A stretch of 64,000 nucleotides of DNA from CAWDMN01 sp963803155 (GCA_963803155.1 CAWDMN010000059.1:186001-250000), one strand, 5' to 3'. Positions 17,951 through 26,340 are shown, numbered from the stretch's first letter. The notes: generated by a model from the letters alone, not told the origin. A program made the numbers and translations.

Positions 17951-18661
17951 CTATGCGACTTCCCTTAATTGATGCAGTTGAATACGCCTAATCCACGCCA
18001 TAAACTCATCAATAGTGGAATCCCGCTTTGCTATGTTGCACGTCTTACAGCAAGGAACTATGTTTTTAAGCGTGTAGCCCTTGGAATTGTCTAAGCGGTC
18101 AATGCCGTTATATGCGCAATCCCCGTTCCCGTATCTACTCTTATACAAGTTTGAAGGAGGAGCCCCGCAGTAATGACAATTCTTCAGGATCAATCTTTCA
18201 AAAGCATCTTTGGGAAGATTGAATTCCAAACCCCGTATCCTGGCGGAATTCCGATAAGTAGCATAAACCCCCTGAAGAGTGGCCACGCCTTTATCTTTAA
18301 ACTTAAATTCCTTGTGCCAGCAACCACAGCTTTTAGTTGCACCACGCCGAAGATCCATTGCCCTGACTGCGTATTCTTTGCCGCAATCACAACGACAAAT
18401 CCACATGGATTTTTTCCCATTATGCAAATATGAATAATGAAGTACTGTGAGTCTACCAAAACGTTGCCCTGTCAAATCAAGTTTATTAGGTGGTGTCCGA
18501 TGGCTTCCGCACTTCCCGCAGCTTTTGGAGCTTCCTTTTATAATGTTCCCAGAGAAGACCTCTTTAATGACCCCACAGGCACACTTACACAACCAATATC
18601 TTGATTTTGAGCCCTTGCCCATAACCGTCCAATTGTTGTATTTTGTGCCTGTGGAAATCAT
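17951..18661 (-). CDS. Free-standing HNH homing-type endonuclease
   Basis: 236 residues. The N-terminus has two copies of a CKCACG / CRCDCG zinc-finger-like module (about residues 23-48 and 78-104), each preceded by G-x-R-F-G-R-L/T-V type sequence, a DNA-binding domain frequent in phage HNH enzymes. The C-terminal HNH domain shows CHYCG, then DRLDNSKGYTLKN and CKTCN. The D/N pair and cysteines are intact, so it should cut DNA. It lies directly after the coat gene with no linker function in assembly, the normal insertion behaviour of a selfish endonuclease. Its ribosome site is weak. Confidence 0.85.
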   Translation of the reverse strand: MISTGTKYNNWTVMGKGSKSRYWLCKCACGVIKEVFSGNIIKGSSKSCGKCGSHRTPPNKLDLTGQRFGRLTVLHYSYLHNGKKSMWICRCDCGKEYAVRAMDLRRGATKSCGCWHKEFKFKDKGVATLQGVYATYRNSARIRGLEFNLPKDAFERLILKNCHYCGAPPSNLYKSRYGNGDCAYNGIDRLDNSKGYTLKNIVPCCKTCNIAKRDSTIDEFMAWIRRIQLHQLREVA

Positions 18662-18678
18662 CTAATTACCCGTAAGTC

Positions 18679-19563
18679 CTAGGTAGCACTGAATTTACCG
18701 CTCGACGCTTCATTGAAAGCGATAAGGCTATATTCGCTCTCGATGAATTCCCGTTCGGTTGGTCCCTTTTTGCCCAGCTTTTGCCATGCAGGCTTGCGCA
18801 ACCAGGCAATTTTCCAATATGAAGACTCTCCTAACGCCAAGACTACCTTGGGGCGAGTCGATTCCATTAACCGGTGTGGCACAATAACCGCCCGGCCATA
18901 TCGGGTAATGTAAACTTTGATGGAAGCGTTTAATGCGCCCTTGGCATCCATCAAAGACATTTTGGTGTTGTTGCCATCGAAGCCGTCAATGCTTGAGCAA
19001 TGCGTCGAACCGGCCACAATGTTGGCAACCTCGCCGCCAGACTTCCACACCAGTTCAATCAACGAATTGAAATCGGTCTCGCTGATTCCACCCGATGCCC
19101 CAGTAAAAGCGTTGGTTGTGATGAATCCGCAAACTCCGTTTACTTCGCCCTCAACAGCACTGGTACCGGCCACCCCGGCGGTATTGCACAGCAATGCCAA
19201 CTCCATATCGCCCACCAAAGCCCTCAGCTTGCGAGCCTTTTGCTTTACCAGGCTGTCAACCCCAGCGGCACTGTTCATGGCCTCTTGACTGTCCGAAATA
19301 GCAACAGTCTTCCGGCTGGTTTGGGTATGGTTGTGTGCCCTGGATGCGGGATCCGAGCCAGCCGCCGTGACATCCGCCCCTTGAATTACCTTGTTGCTCG
19401 CGGGAGTATCGAGAGCCACGATTGGCCATTCCGGCTTGTCGCTCGTGATCTTCTCGGTGCCCGCATACGATTGCAACCAGACTTCGGTTGGATCGAGTAA
19501 TTTATAGATATCGAGCAAATCTTCGTGATTTACATTCGCACTATAAGACAAAAAATCGGCCAT
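18679..19563 (-). CDS. Major capsid protein, DUF5309 type
   Basis: 294 residues starting at ATG 19563 with AGGAG six bases upstream. The segment SRAHNHTQTSRKTVAIS and the following helix (VDSLVKQKARKLRALVGDMELALL) match the DUF5309/SU10-like coat family (HK97 fold), whose members carry an R-x-x-N-H/Y-T-Q block. The C-terminal WLRKPAWQKLG and SEYSLIAFNEAS strands fit the axial domain. It follows the scaffold gene by 20 bp. Strong single ribosome site as expected for an abundant product. Confidence 0.78.
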   Translation of the reverse strand: MADFLSYSANVNHEDLLDIYKLLDPTEVWLQSYAGTEKITSDKPEWPIVALDTPASNKVIQGADVTAAGSDPASRAHNHTQTSRKTVAISDSQEAMNSAAGVDSLVKQKARKLRALVGDMELALLCNTAGVAGTSAVEGEVNGVCGFITTNAFTGASGGISETDFNSLIELVWKSGGEVANIVAGSTHCSSIDGFDGNNTKMSLMDAKGALNASIKVYITRYGRAVIVPHRLMESTRPKVVLALGESSYWKIAWLRKPAWQKLGKKGPTEREFIESEYSLIAFNEASSGKFSAT

Positions 19564-19582
19564 CTTAATTCTCCTGAAACCC

Positions 19583-20605
19583 CTATCCGGCCTTGCTCTT
19601 CAGCTTGTCCTTAAATACAAAATAGGCAATCCTGTCTTCCTCCAGATGCGTTTTTTGCGCCTTCTCAAAGAGGTTGTTTAATTGCGCTAGGTCGCTTTGG
19701 CCCACTGAAGCGCCGCCGCTCGGTGGTTGAATTCGGTTCGGTGTAAGAATCGGTTTGGATTCCTTTTGTTTAATCCCAGATTCCTGAGATTGCTTCTTCA
19801 ATTGTCTGGACAGCGAACGGAGTTCCAGCCGCGCATCATCAGGGTTTCCGGTAGCTATTACAGCCGCCAGCGCCTTTTCATCGTTGGCCAAAGCCCATGT
19901 CAAATCCGAGAAATTGTCTTGCTGCATTATGTAATTGATCAGTTGCGCACCAACGACAGAGCCCGTCTTTTGCTGCAAGATCGTCCCCACATCGTTTGAA
20001 GCGCCGTCAAAATCTTCCTTTCCATACTTCTCAAATCCCTCTGCAAATTTGTTATTGATAAAAGTGTCAGTTTTCTTTTGGCCTTCCTTGTACTCGGCCA
20101 GCCGAGCTTTCTGTGATTGATCCCATTCCCTGGAATCCAGCTTCCAGTCAGCCATTGCCTCTGTATAGGCGTCCAAACTGTCGAACTGTTCAAACGACGG
20201 TTTTGGTTTGGGAAAGGGAATCAGCCCATCAGCAACCGGAGACGCCGGAACGGGAACCGCACTAGCGGGCGCCGCAGCAGCCGGAGCCTTCAACCTTGTT
20301 AGCTCAGCCTCCAGTTGGGCGACTTTGCCCTCCAATCCTGTATTGGCTTCAGACAACTTTTGAATCTTGCGGACATAGCCACCCGGCCTTTTCTTGGGCT
20401 GGCCATCCGCATCAAGCTCAGGCGGTTTCCCCGCATCATCAGCGGCGGGAGGTTCAACCGACGTATCCTTAACCACGCCATCCCCGAAAATACTGTCATC
20501 CGCCTTGGGTTCCGCAACCGGAGCGGGTTTCACCGGCGGGGTTTCTCCCTTCTCCACTCGGGTAATTAGTCCTGCAATTTTGCTTTCAATGTCTTCTTCA
20601 GCCAT
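19583..20605 (-). CDS. Capsid scaffolding protein
   Basis: 340 residues if translation starts at ATG 20605 (GGGAG nine bases upstream); the frame is open to 20674 but that extension crosses into leader sequence. Composition is acidic and Pro/Ala-rich in residues 20-130, then helical with a coiled coil (LSEANTGLEGKVAQLEAELTRL). The C-terminal 40 residues are charged helices (LNNLFEKAQKTHLEEDR), the usual coat-binding helix-turn-helix of scaffolds. Gene order portal-scaffold-coat supports the call. Confidence 0.7.
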   Translation of the reverse strand: MAEEDIESKIAGLITRVEKGETPPVKPAPVAEPKADDSIFGDGVVKDTSVEPPAADDAGKPPELDADGQPKKRPGGYVRKIQKLSEANTGLEGKVAQLEAELTRLKAPAAAAPASAVPVPASPVADGLIPFPKPKPSFEQFDSLDAYTEAMADWKLDSREWDQSQKARLAEYKEGQKKTDTFINNKFAEGFEKYGKEDFDGASNDVGTILQQKTGSVVGAQLINYIMQQDNFSDLTWALANDEKALAAVIATGNPDDARLELRSLSRQLKKQSQESGIKQKESKPILTPNRIQPPSGGASVGQSDLAQLNNLFEKAQKTHLEEDRIAYFVFKDKLKSKAG

Positions 20606-20678
20606 TTTGTTTTTCTCCCAGCCACAGCCAGCCTTTGCCAGCCGGACCAAAAAATTTGAATTTGTGTTTCCCATAAAC
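20606..20678 (-). promoter_or_regulatory. Leader between terminator and scaffold gene
   Basis: This is the short stretch between the terminator at 20679 and the scaffold start. If the terminator is effective, a late promoter for scaffold and coat must lie here or read-through must occur. I do not see a clear -35/-10 pair, so no promoter is placed. Confidence 0.3.
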
Positions 20679-20726
20679 GCAAAAAGGGCCAGGAAAGGGA
20701 TTTGTGGTCCCTCGCCCGGCCCTTGA
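20679..20726 (-). terminator. Rho-independent terminator between portal block and scaffold gene
   Basis: On the minus strand a long G/C stem (AGGGCC...AGGGA pairing with TCCCT...GGCCCT, bases 20686-20723, one small bulge, loop about 7) is followed directly by TTTTT. It lies downstream of the small Cys-rich gene and upstream of the scaffold gene, so it separates packaging genes from head genes. Confidence 0.75.
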
Positions 20727-20798
20727 TCAAGCCTTGCGTTACCTGACCGAGTTCATGAGGCTCGGATTCTACAGGTTTAGCCCATTGTCAAAAATCGC

Positions 20799-21023
20799 TT
20801 AAAGCTTATTCTCGTCCAGCCGATGATCCCCGCACCAATCAGTCGGGAACACAACCGGATAGCCGCCCATGCTAGGAGCGTGTCTCCGGCAACGTCCCAC
20901 AACCGCGATTGCCGTCTGATCAGTTGGAGACTTTTCTACAAACCACATACAGGACCGGCAAGACATTCCCGCGCTCCGGTGCATCCAAGGATCAAAACCG
21001 CCATTTCTTTTAATCTCTTCCAT
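20799..21023 (-). CDS. Small zinc-binding phage protein (CxxC...C...C)
   Basis: 74 residues. CRSC at 22-25, C44 with RRH, and DWCGDH near 63-67 make a four-cysteine/histidine metal site, with a FPTDWCG-type end. Small proteins of this pattern are frequent beside packaging genes in prophages. Its ATG overlaps the preceding stop. Function unknown; probably a small metal-stabilised binding protein. Confidence 0.6.
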   Translation of the reverse strand: MEEIKRNGGFDPWMHRSAGMSCRSCMWFVEKSPTDQTAIAVVGRCRRHAPSMGGYPVVFPTDWCGDHRLDENKL

Positions 21024-21337
21024 TATTCCTTCTCCGCTGCTTCAAGCTCTTCATTCACCTCAACCAAAATCGGCTTGGAGCTGTTAGCAGTCGATATATA
21101 GCTCCTCATCCGCGCCTTAAATGCATCCATAATGCCCGCCATCCTGTAAGCTTCATCCCGCCTCTCATCGCCCTCTTGTCCAGCAGGAGAATTACGCCAC
21201 GCTTTAAACAGCTGCCGTTCATATTCGGCAAAGAACCCCTCAATGAGAGCATGACCCAGAATGTATTCGGCTTCCGCACCCAGCTTAATTTCCTGCTCCA
21301 GTTTCTTTTTTCGGCCAAACAATTCAGAGAGGTTCAT
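21023..21337 (-). CDS. Phage protein of unknown function
   Basis: 104 residues, mostly helical and charged (GRKKKLEQEIKLGAEAEYILGHALIEGFFAEY as separate short helices). It overlaps both neighbours by one to four bases, which supports coupling in the packaging operon. No domain is recognised. Confidence 0.6.
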   Translation of the reverse strand: MNLSELFGRKKKLEQEIKLGAEAEYILGHALIEGFFAEYERQLFKAWRNSPAGQEGDERRDEAYRMAGIMDAFKARMRSYISTANSSKPILVEVNEELEAAEKE

Positions 21338-21537
21338 TTGTCCCTCGCTTGCCGCTTAAGGCTTTTATTAAGTCCTTTAATAAATTCCGCTTTCGCACAG
21401 GCAACACCCAAAGCAAAACCGTAATCGAATGCCTTTATCAAACCGTCTAGGCTCACATCAATTCCTTTGGAGGCAAAATTGATCATTCCTGTATGCAAAA
21501 CCGGCAATTTCTCTATCTCGGAGAATAAATTTTTCAT
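21334..21537 (-). CDS. Small phage protein of unknown function
   Basis: 67 residues from ATG 21537; the same frame stays open far upstream inside the portal gene, so the start is chosen just after the portal stop. It is helical, with one moderately hydrophobic stretch (FDYGFALGVACAKA). It overlaps the next gene by 4 bp. No family recognised. Confidence 0.55.
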   Translation of the reverse strand: MKNLFSEIEKLPVLHTGMINFASKGIDVSLDGLIKAFDYGFALGVACAKAEFIKGLNKSLKRQARDK

Positions 21538-21539
21538 TG

Positions 21540-23582
21540 CTAGCCCCCCATCATTTGCGTTGGTTGCGGTGGCCCAGGGGGCATTCCCCCAGCCGGAATC
21601 ATCTCGGGATTCATGGCATCCACCTCTTGAGGGAGCGGACCGCCCGGAGGCCCAGGAGGCCCAGGAGGTCCGCCATTCGGAGGAACCGGCCCTTGAGGTT
21701 GAGCCGGAGGAGGAGGAGGAGGAGGCAACGGTTTGGGCTTTGGCGGTTTCACTAAAAATTTGCCTTCGATAGTCTTGAATCCCCAAGCGCGGAAAATCTC
21801 GGATTGAACCTCGTAAATCTGCTCAGGAGTCATGATGCCCAATTTCAAATCCAGTTCCGCCATTTGCGATAAAACACCCATCAATTGACTGACCATCATC
21901 TCCTTGCTGCCAGTGGCACTGCCGATATCGAGAGACAAATCATATTGCACGTCTATATCATCGGGCTTTATCTTTTCCCATTTTCCGTTGAGTCTGATAT
22001 TGGTTTCCTTGTCCATCAGGTTGACATTCATCCAGACAATCATCTCACAGAGATCCTTAAGACCAGTCTCGCCCAACGTCTGAGCCAGGAGCCCAATCTT
22101 TTGGTTGCTCTGCCGCATAATCATACTCATCCCTGCAGCGGTTGTACTGGATCCGGCGGACCTGCCACCCTCAAATGTTTTACTCACTCCGGACCAATCC
22201 TGTCGCATCTGTTCCGTCATGCCGAGCACTTCAAAGATCCAGGTAGCCAACGGCTGTACGGGCGCTGGAATCCACGCCCCGCTTGGGTCCGCCCCGTTTA
22301 GAGTGCGGATCAGCCCGCCAGGCACACGATTGTTGACTAAATCATAACTGTCTATTTTGTCCGGGTTATAGATCCCAACTCCGTTGTTCTGGTATCCAAT
22401 GTTTTCCAAAATGCCGCGAATCAGGCCCGTACGGAGTTTTTGTAGATCCTTAATTGTCTCCGTTACAGCCGCGCCTATTTCCCTGTGCGAACGCCGTAGA
22501 GCATTAAACCCGCAGAAATTGGGACGGCCATAAATGCTCTTCTCAATCCTCAGAATCTTGTTACCCAACATCGAGACAATGAGCTTTTCTTTCTGCCCTT
22601 TGTTCCAAATCTCGAGGTAGCATTCCAGCATTCGGCAGTATCGGCGGTCTTCTTGATCCTCCAAGAACGCCGTGCCACCTAGATCCTTCAACCGTTCTTG
22701 TCGGAACGAGTCTTGAGCGGACAACTCAATCTCATACTGGATTTCAGACTCATCAATATTGAATTCAGCCGCCAACTCAGCTTTTTGCTTACGAATGATG
22801 TGAGCGATAAACGGTTCTTCACTCATCCGCTTCATCGTTGGATTCGCAATTAACTCATCCAATGGAACAGGCAGATATTTAGATCCCGCATATGTCTCTA
22901 ATCTCTTGCCAGTGACATTAATCTTTTCAGGCTCAACCGTTGTGACTTGCCCGGTCTCAGGATGCACAAGGGTTTTCGCATCCTGATCAATTTCGATTTT
23001 ATCTATCTGCACATCAACGTGTTCTGACAGCGAGTTTAAATCATCCCGTGTAAGCCCACTCCATTGGACGGAACGCCACTTTTGTTCCCTCTCCCACCAG
23101 CACTTAATGACACCAAATTTTAAAATTAATGCGTCTGCTACGGCATCATAAGCGCCCCTGAAAATGTTTTTTTGCAAATCGAGATTGGATTTCTCTTCCA
23201 ATAATTTGACGCCAAACTCATCTTCAGGCCCGGTGGGAGTCAACTTGATAATGTCCCCAGCACCAAAGACTTGCAGCATACTTGGCAAAATCCAGTCAAT
23301 CGTCTCGCCCACAGAACCATCAACAAATGTCGCGGCGCCCTTGGCGGGCTTGCCGTAGAGATCGGGCGGCCTGGAATACTCCTTTAAGTTCTCCTCGCAT
23401 TTAAGAAGAAAATCTTCCCATTTTGGTTTGTAAGTGCGGATATAATCAAAGCACTCTCGGAGCACCATTTGCTCATAGTCTTCCTTGGCCGCCCGTTCCT
23501 TATCTTGAGGAGATATATCGGGAGGAAATGGATTTACATCTTCCGTTGGGGTGATATATGATGTCTTTAGCAGTTCACTCAT
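21540..23582 (-). CDS. Portal protein
   Basis: 680 residues, close to P22 gp1 (725). The N-terminal helical region is followed by FVDGSVGETIDWILPSML and by a long helical wing and stem. Residues 600-680 are an unusual proline/glycine-rich tail with seven prolines in a row and PPGPPGPPGG repeats; this end would point into the head or barrel. It follows the terminase by 17 bp. Start ATG 23582 with AAGGAT upstream. Role: the ring at the packaging vertex that holds terminase and the tail. Confidence 0.8.
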   Translation of the reverse strand: MSELLKTSYITPTEDVNPFPPDISPQDKERAAKEDYEQMVLRECFDYIRTYKPKWEDFLLKCEENLKEYSRPPDLYGKPAKGAATFVDGSVGETIDWILPSMLQVFGAGDIIKLTPTGPEDEFGVKLLEEKSNLDLQKNIFRGAYDAVADALILKFGVIKCWWEREQKWRSVQWSGLTRDDLNSLSEHVDVQIDKIEIDQDAKTLVHPETGQVTTVEPEKINVTGKRLETYAGSKYLPVPLDELIANPTMKRMSEEPFIAHIIRKQKAELAAEFNIDESEIQYEIELSAQDSFRQERLKDLGGTAFLEDQEDRRYCRMLECYLEIWNKGQKEKLIVSMLGNKILRIEKSIYGRPNFCGFNALRRSHREIGAAVTETIKDLQKLRTGLIRGILENIGYQNNGVGIYNPDKIDSYDLVNNRVPGGLIRTLNGADPSGAWIPAPVQPLATWIFEVLGMTEQMRQDWSGVSKTFEGGRSAGSSTTAAGMSMIMRQSNQKIGLLAQTLGETGLKDLCEMIVWMNVNLMDKETNIRLNGKWEKIKPDDIDVQYDLSLDIGSATGSKEMMVSQLMGVLSQMAELDLKLGIMTPEQIYEVQSEIFRAWGFKTIEGKFLVKPPKPKPLPPPPPPPAQPQGPVPPNGGPPGPPGPPGGPLPQEVDAMNPEMIPAGGMPPGPPQPTQMMGG

Positions 23583-23599
23583 TTATATATCCTTTGTGC

Positions 23600-24973
23600 C
23601 TAGCCGATAAATCTAGCGGGCAATTCCAAGGGCGCTCGTCTTTGTTGCTGGCTCTGGTTTAAAAACAACCTGGTTGCGGGATATTGCACTGCGTCATGGA
23701 TATGGCTAAATTCGTTTTTCATCGGCTCGTCCGAATAAATCCCGCTCTTCCCAATCTCCGCAAAAGCATAACCGCCGTCAAAACCCTCAATTAACTGTGT
23801 GCACCAGGGATCGATCAACATAGCGGGTTGTCCATTGATCATCTTGCTTAAACGCCCGGCAACAGCTTCCCGCCTAATTTTATATGTCTGGATTCCGTCC
23901 TCGATGTGTATGCCTTGCCGAGCCAAGTACAAAGCCGGGCTCATTTTATTGGAATCCCTATTTTTTCCCGCCGGATCTCCAATATCTCGATACTTCAGGC
24001 TGGAACCAAAGGTTTGGTTGCACCACAAAGTAACCATCTCTCCGAAATCGGTTATACCAATATCATCCCCGCAAAACTCTTTAAGGATCAGCCATTGCCC
24101 CGTGGGTCCAATTTGGGTAACGATGCAAGCAGGCGAAAGTCCGCTATTATCCCATCCCCTGAGAACTTGGGCGTCAATCGGTTCCAACCGATTTTTGGGC
24201 ACATGCAATTCCCGCGAAAACTCAGGATAAACCGCACGGCCAACCACGATCAGCCCGTACTGTCCATTAACCAAAGTCCTGAGCAGGTCGGGACGGTCCT
24301 TGTACGCTTCGGCCAACCGTTCATAATAGCCGGGAGGTAAATTGTGTTTGTTCTCGTCCTGGGTCTGATGATACGCCCGGTATTTCGTGCTGCCTGTCTC
24401 AAAGGTCCGATATATCCAATGTCGTTCGCTGGGATAATTAGTAGTCAACAGCAATTGCGGTGTCGCGAGAAACGGATTCCGACCATCACAATCCTTCACC
24501 GCCGGAAATCTCCCAACCCTGGCCAACAAGTTCAAAAAGATGTCTTGGTGTAATTCCCTGCACTCTTCGAGATGGCCCCCGGTCAAGTCCATTGAGAGGA
24601 GATCCCGGACATCTTTGGGAGTGTCTAAAGCCTTAAAGAGTAGTTCAATTTCCCGCCCATCATACTTGATTAGATACGTCTTATCGGTCTGGTTAAACTT
24701 TCCGAATACTTCGGGAGGAAACCAGTCACAATAAGTTTTTATTGTCGTGTCCCTCAACTCAGGGTAAGTGTTGCGGACAATGGCAAAACGGCTTCTCAAC
24801 GCGCCCTTTGTCGGCAGAACCCTGGCCGATGCCTTTTCGATAGTTTCAAAAGCGGCTGAACTAGTCTTGCCCGTTCCGACCGGTCCAATCAATAATTTGG
24901 CCTCTGAGGTTGTGTCCTCGTGGAATTGTTTAGCTATCGGCCCACAGTTATAGTTGAGAATGTACTCAGACAT
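23600..24973 (-). CDS. Terminase large subunit
   Basis: 457 residues. Walker A is GPVGTGKTS near residue 32. A motif C-like LLTTNYPSE lies near 178, and the block LTGGHLEECREL contains the acidic Walker B-like residues. The C-terminal RNase-H-like nuclease has RGWDNSGLSP near 270 and GDPAGKNRDS near 325 as metal aspartates. It uses ATP to drive DNA into the head and cuts the concatemer. It overlaps the small-subunit gene by 8 bp. Confidence 0.88.
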   Translation of the reverse strand: MSEYILNYNCGPIAKQFHEDTTSEAKLLIGPVGTGKTSSAAFETIEKASARVLPTKGALRSRFAIVRNTYPELRDTTIKTYCDWFPPEVFGKFNQTDKTYLIKYDGREIELLFKALDTPKDVRDLLSMDLTGGHLEECRELHQDIFLNLLARVGRFPAVKDCDGRNPFLATPQLLLTTNYPSERHWIYRTFETGSTKYRAYHQTQDENKHNLPPGYYERLAEAYKDRPDLLRTLVNGQYGLIVVGRAVYPEFSRELHVPKNRLEPIDAQVLRGWDNSGLSPACIVTQIGPTGQWLILKEFCGDDIGITDFGEMVTLWCNQTFGSSLKYRDIGDPAGKNRDSNKMSPALYLARQGIHIEDGIQTYKIRREAVAGRLSKMINGQPAMLIDPWCTQLIEGFDGGYAFAEIGKSGIYSDEPMKNEFSHIHDAVQYPATRLFLNQSQQQRRAPLELPARFIG

Positions 24974-25196
24974 TCGATTTGATCCTTATGACCAAAGGTT
25001 CCCCATCTTTCCCGCTCAATTCAAGATTTTTGGGCAATAACTTCCCGATCAGAGCCAAAAATGCAGCTGGCTCCAAACCTGACATCTTTTCCAAGTACGC
25101 AACTCCGCCTTGTCGCTTAAGGGCAGCTAGGATGTCGTCCTGAAGTTTTGTAAATTTGTTCTTCGACCCCTTTGGTCGGCCCGGCCCTGCTAACAT
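24966..25196 (-). CDS. Probable terminase small subunit
   Basis: 76 residues from ATG 25196 with GGAG eight bases upstream. It starts GRPKGSKNKFTK, a basic DNA-contact element seen at the N-terminus of phage small-terminase-like and DUF5681-type proteins, followed by a helical hairpin (LQDDILAALKRQGGVAYLEKM). It is shorter than usual small subunits (about 150), but position immediately upstream of the large subunit supports the role in DNA recognition. Confidence 0.6.
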   Translation of the reverse strand: MLAGPGRPKGSKNKFTKLQDDILAALKRQGGVAYLEKMSGLEPAAFLALIGKLLPKNLELSGKDGEPLVIRIKSNV

Positions 25197-25316
25197 CGTT
25201 TTATCTCCGTTTTATTAACAGATATAGGCTATTTACCCCTGTTATCCTTCTGTTATCCGGACAATTCAAAGGGGAGCTTGTGGCACTCTCAGCACTTGGC
25301 CTCATTCGGCTCTTGG

Positions 25317-25628
25317 CTATCTCGCCTTCGCTCCCCCAACTCGTTCGTTTTCCGGACGAAATCTGTTCGCTTTGTTCACTTCCCTCATGTTTGCCAGCGG
25401 ATCCATTTTTGCGTGACCGTCCAAAAGCTCCTCAAGCGCGAGTTTGGGTGTCAATCCCAATTGCCGACCGAGATTAACAGCCGCCCAACCATATTGCTTC
25501 CAGGAGTCTTCGCTGCGAGGCTCCACATAGGCGCGCCCATTTCCAAACGGGTTTTGCCGATCCTCCTCAAGCAGCCAATAAAAACCCTCCAGAAATCGCG
25601 AAATCGTCTCTATTTGCTCCGCAGTCAT
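25317..25628 (-). CDS. Small helical protein of unknown function, first late gene
   Basis: 103 residues from ATG 25628. The frame is open further upstream but would run through the tRNA, so the internal ATG with AAGG three bases upstream is used. It is helical (IETISRFLEGFYWLLEEDRQ) with a charged end. Its start overlaps a TTGTTCACC pair, and its last codons cover a palindrome and a second tandem pair, so this gene is embedded in regulatory DNA. No family recognised. Confidence 0.55.
   Translation of the reverse strand: MTAEQIETISRFLEGFYWLLEEDRQNPFGNGRAYVEPRSEDSWKQYGWAAVNLGRQLGLTPKLALEELLDGHAKMDPLANMREVNKANRFRPENERVGGAKAR
25341..25379. promoter_or_regulatory. Dispersed palindrome plus 9-bp tandem pair
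   Basis: Bases 25341-25359 read TCGTTCGTTTTCCGGACGA, one G:T wobble from a perfect 7-bp stem. Then 25363-25379 read CTGTTCGCT TTGTTCAC, a tandem half-site pair. Both word types side by side in one place support a shared binding protein. The site is at the end of the first late gene. Confidence 0.5.
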
Positions 25629-25631
25629 ACC

Positions 25632-25648
25632 TTGTTCACCTTGTTCAC
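25632..25648. promoter_or_regulatory. 9-bp tandem half-site pair (TTGTTCACC TTGTTCAC)
   Basis: Two identical TTGTTCAC words at 9-bp spacing, lying between the start of the first late gene and the tRNA-Trp gene. In the minus orientation they read GTGAACAAGG and end just before the ATG, so they also include the ribosome site AAGG. Confidence 0.45.
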
Positions 25649-25656
25649 TTTTACGC

Positions 25657-25733
25657 TGGCAGGCCAGGAGGGACTCGAACCCCCAACATCCGGTTTTGGA
25701 GACCGGCGTTCTACCAATTTGAACTACCGGCCT
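25657..25733 (-). tRNA. tRNA-Trp (anticodon CCA), CCA end encoded
   Basis: The minus strand folds into a full cloverleaf. The acceptor AGGCCGG pairs with CTGGCCT. The D arm is GTTC/GAAC. The anticodon stem CCGGT/ACCGG has loop CTCCAAA and anticodon CCA, and the T arm holds TTCGAGT. The discriminator is G, followed by genomic CCA. It is phage-located, between the first late gene and the small membrane gene. Confidence 0.92.
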
Positions 25734-25835
25734 AAAGCCGGGCTTGCCTAGGTTCGCCATTTTTTAGCGTCTTACGCCTAACTGACTTTTCCACTCAAGC
25801 CCGGCATCCCACCACCTATCCGGTATGCGGACAAG

Positions 25836-26057
25836 TTAAATCAACCATCCCCGCCGGTGAAGCTCGACCGCCGCCACGAAAATCCCTGTGAAGGTTAATG
25901 CAAAAATTGAATATAGTCTCGGAGTTGCCGCTATCAACACCCCGCCAATCACAAATACCGTTAACGTTGATATCAATTTAGGACTGTTCCCCACATAATC
26001 GAGTAACTTTTTCAGACACTTTTTCATTTTTGGCTTTAACCTCACGTTAACGGACAA
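25836..26057 (-). CDS. Small two-segment membrane protein
   Basis: 73 residues at most; an internal ATG (MKKCLKKLL, ten codons later) is the likelier start. Two hydrophobic helices, LISTLTVFVIGGVLIAA and YSIFALTFTGIFVAAVEL, are joined by a short turn after a basic N-terminus. It could be a phage membrane protein such as an exclusion or lysis accessory factor; no family is recognised. Ribosome site is weak. Confidence 0.45.
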   Translation of the reverse strand: MSVNVRLKPKMKKCLKKLLDYVGNSPKLISTLTVFVIGGVLIAATPRLYSIFALTFTGIFVAAVELHRRGWLI

Positions 26058-26252
26058 TATTCTGGTACTTGGGCTTCGTGCGAATAGGCATGACTTTCCG
26101 CCCCACTAGCGTAGTCTCACCATACCGCACCCCCTCTTTCGCGGACCCCCGCCCGATTACTGCTTATCGGTCATGCCGGGGCCGATCTGATTTATAAAGA
26201 GTTCGTTCATTTTCCGAACGACTTGTTAACAATTTTACTAAATTTTACTAAA
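26058..26252. other. Short noncoding stretch before tRNA-Tyr
   Basis: 195 bp without a gene. It contains one palindrome copy (26203-26221) and a direct repeat AATTTTACTA twice at 26231-26250. Confidence 0.5.
26203..26221. promoter_or_regulatory. Dispersed palindrome (TCGTTCATTTTCCGAACGA)
   Basis: Arms TCGTTCA/CGAACGA with one mismatch around TTTTC. It differs from the copy at 10258 by two bases in the centre. It is in noncoding DNA close to tRNA-Tyr, the cleanest operator-like setting of all copies. Confidence 0.55.
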
Positions 26253-26340
26253 TGGTGGATGGGGTAGGATTCGAACCTACGGAACCCCGAAGGATGACGG
26301 GTTTACAGCCCGGCGCCTTTAACCACTCGGCCGCCCATCA
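26253..26340 (-). tRNA. tRNA-Tyr (anticodon GTA), atypical 5' end
   Basis: Class II tRNA on the minus strand. The anticodon loop is CTGTAAA (GTA). A long variable arm (ATCC-TTCG-GGGT) and T arm GTAGG-TTCGAAT-CCTAC are present, with discriminator A and encoded CCA. Two pairs are broken: T1 opposite C72 in the acceptor, and C27 opposite T43. The first base abuts a 10-bp tandem array, so the 5' end may have been altered by repeat growth. Confidence 0.85.
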
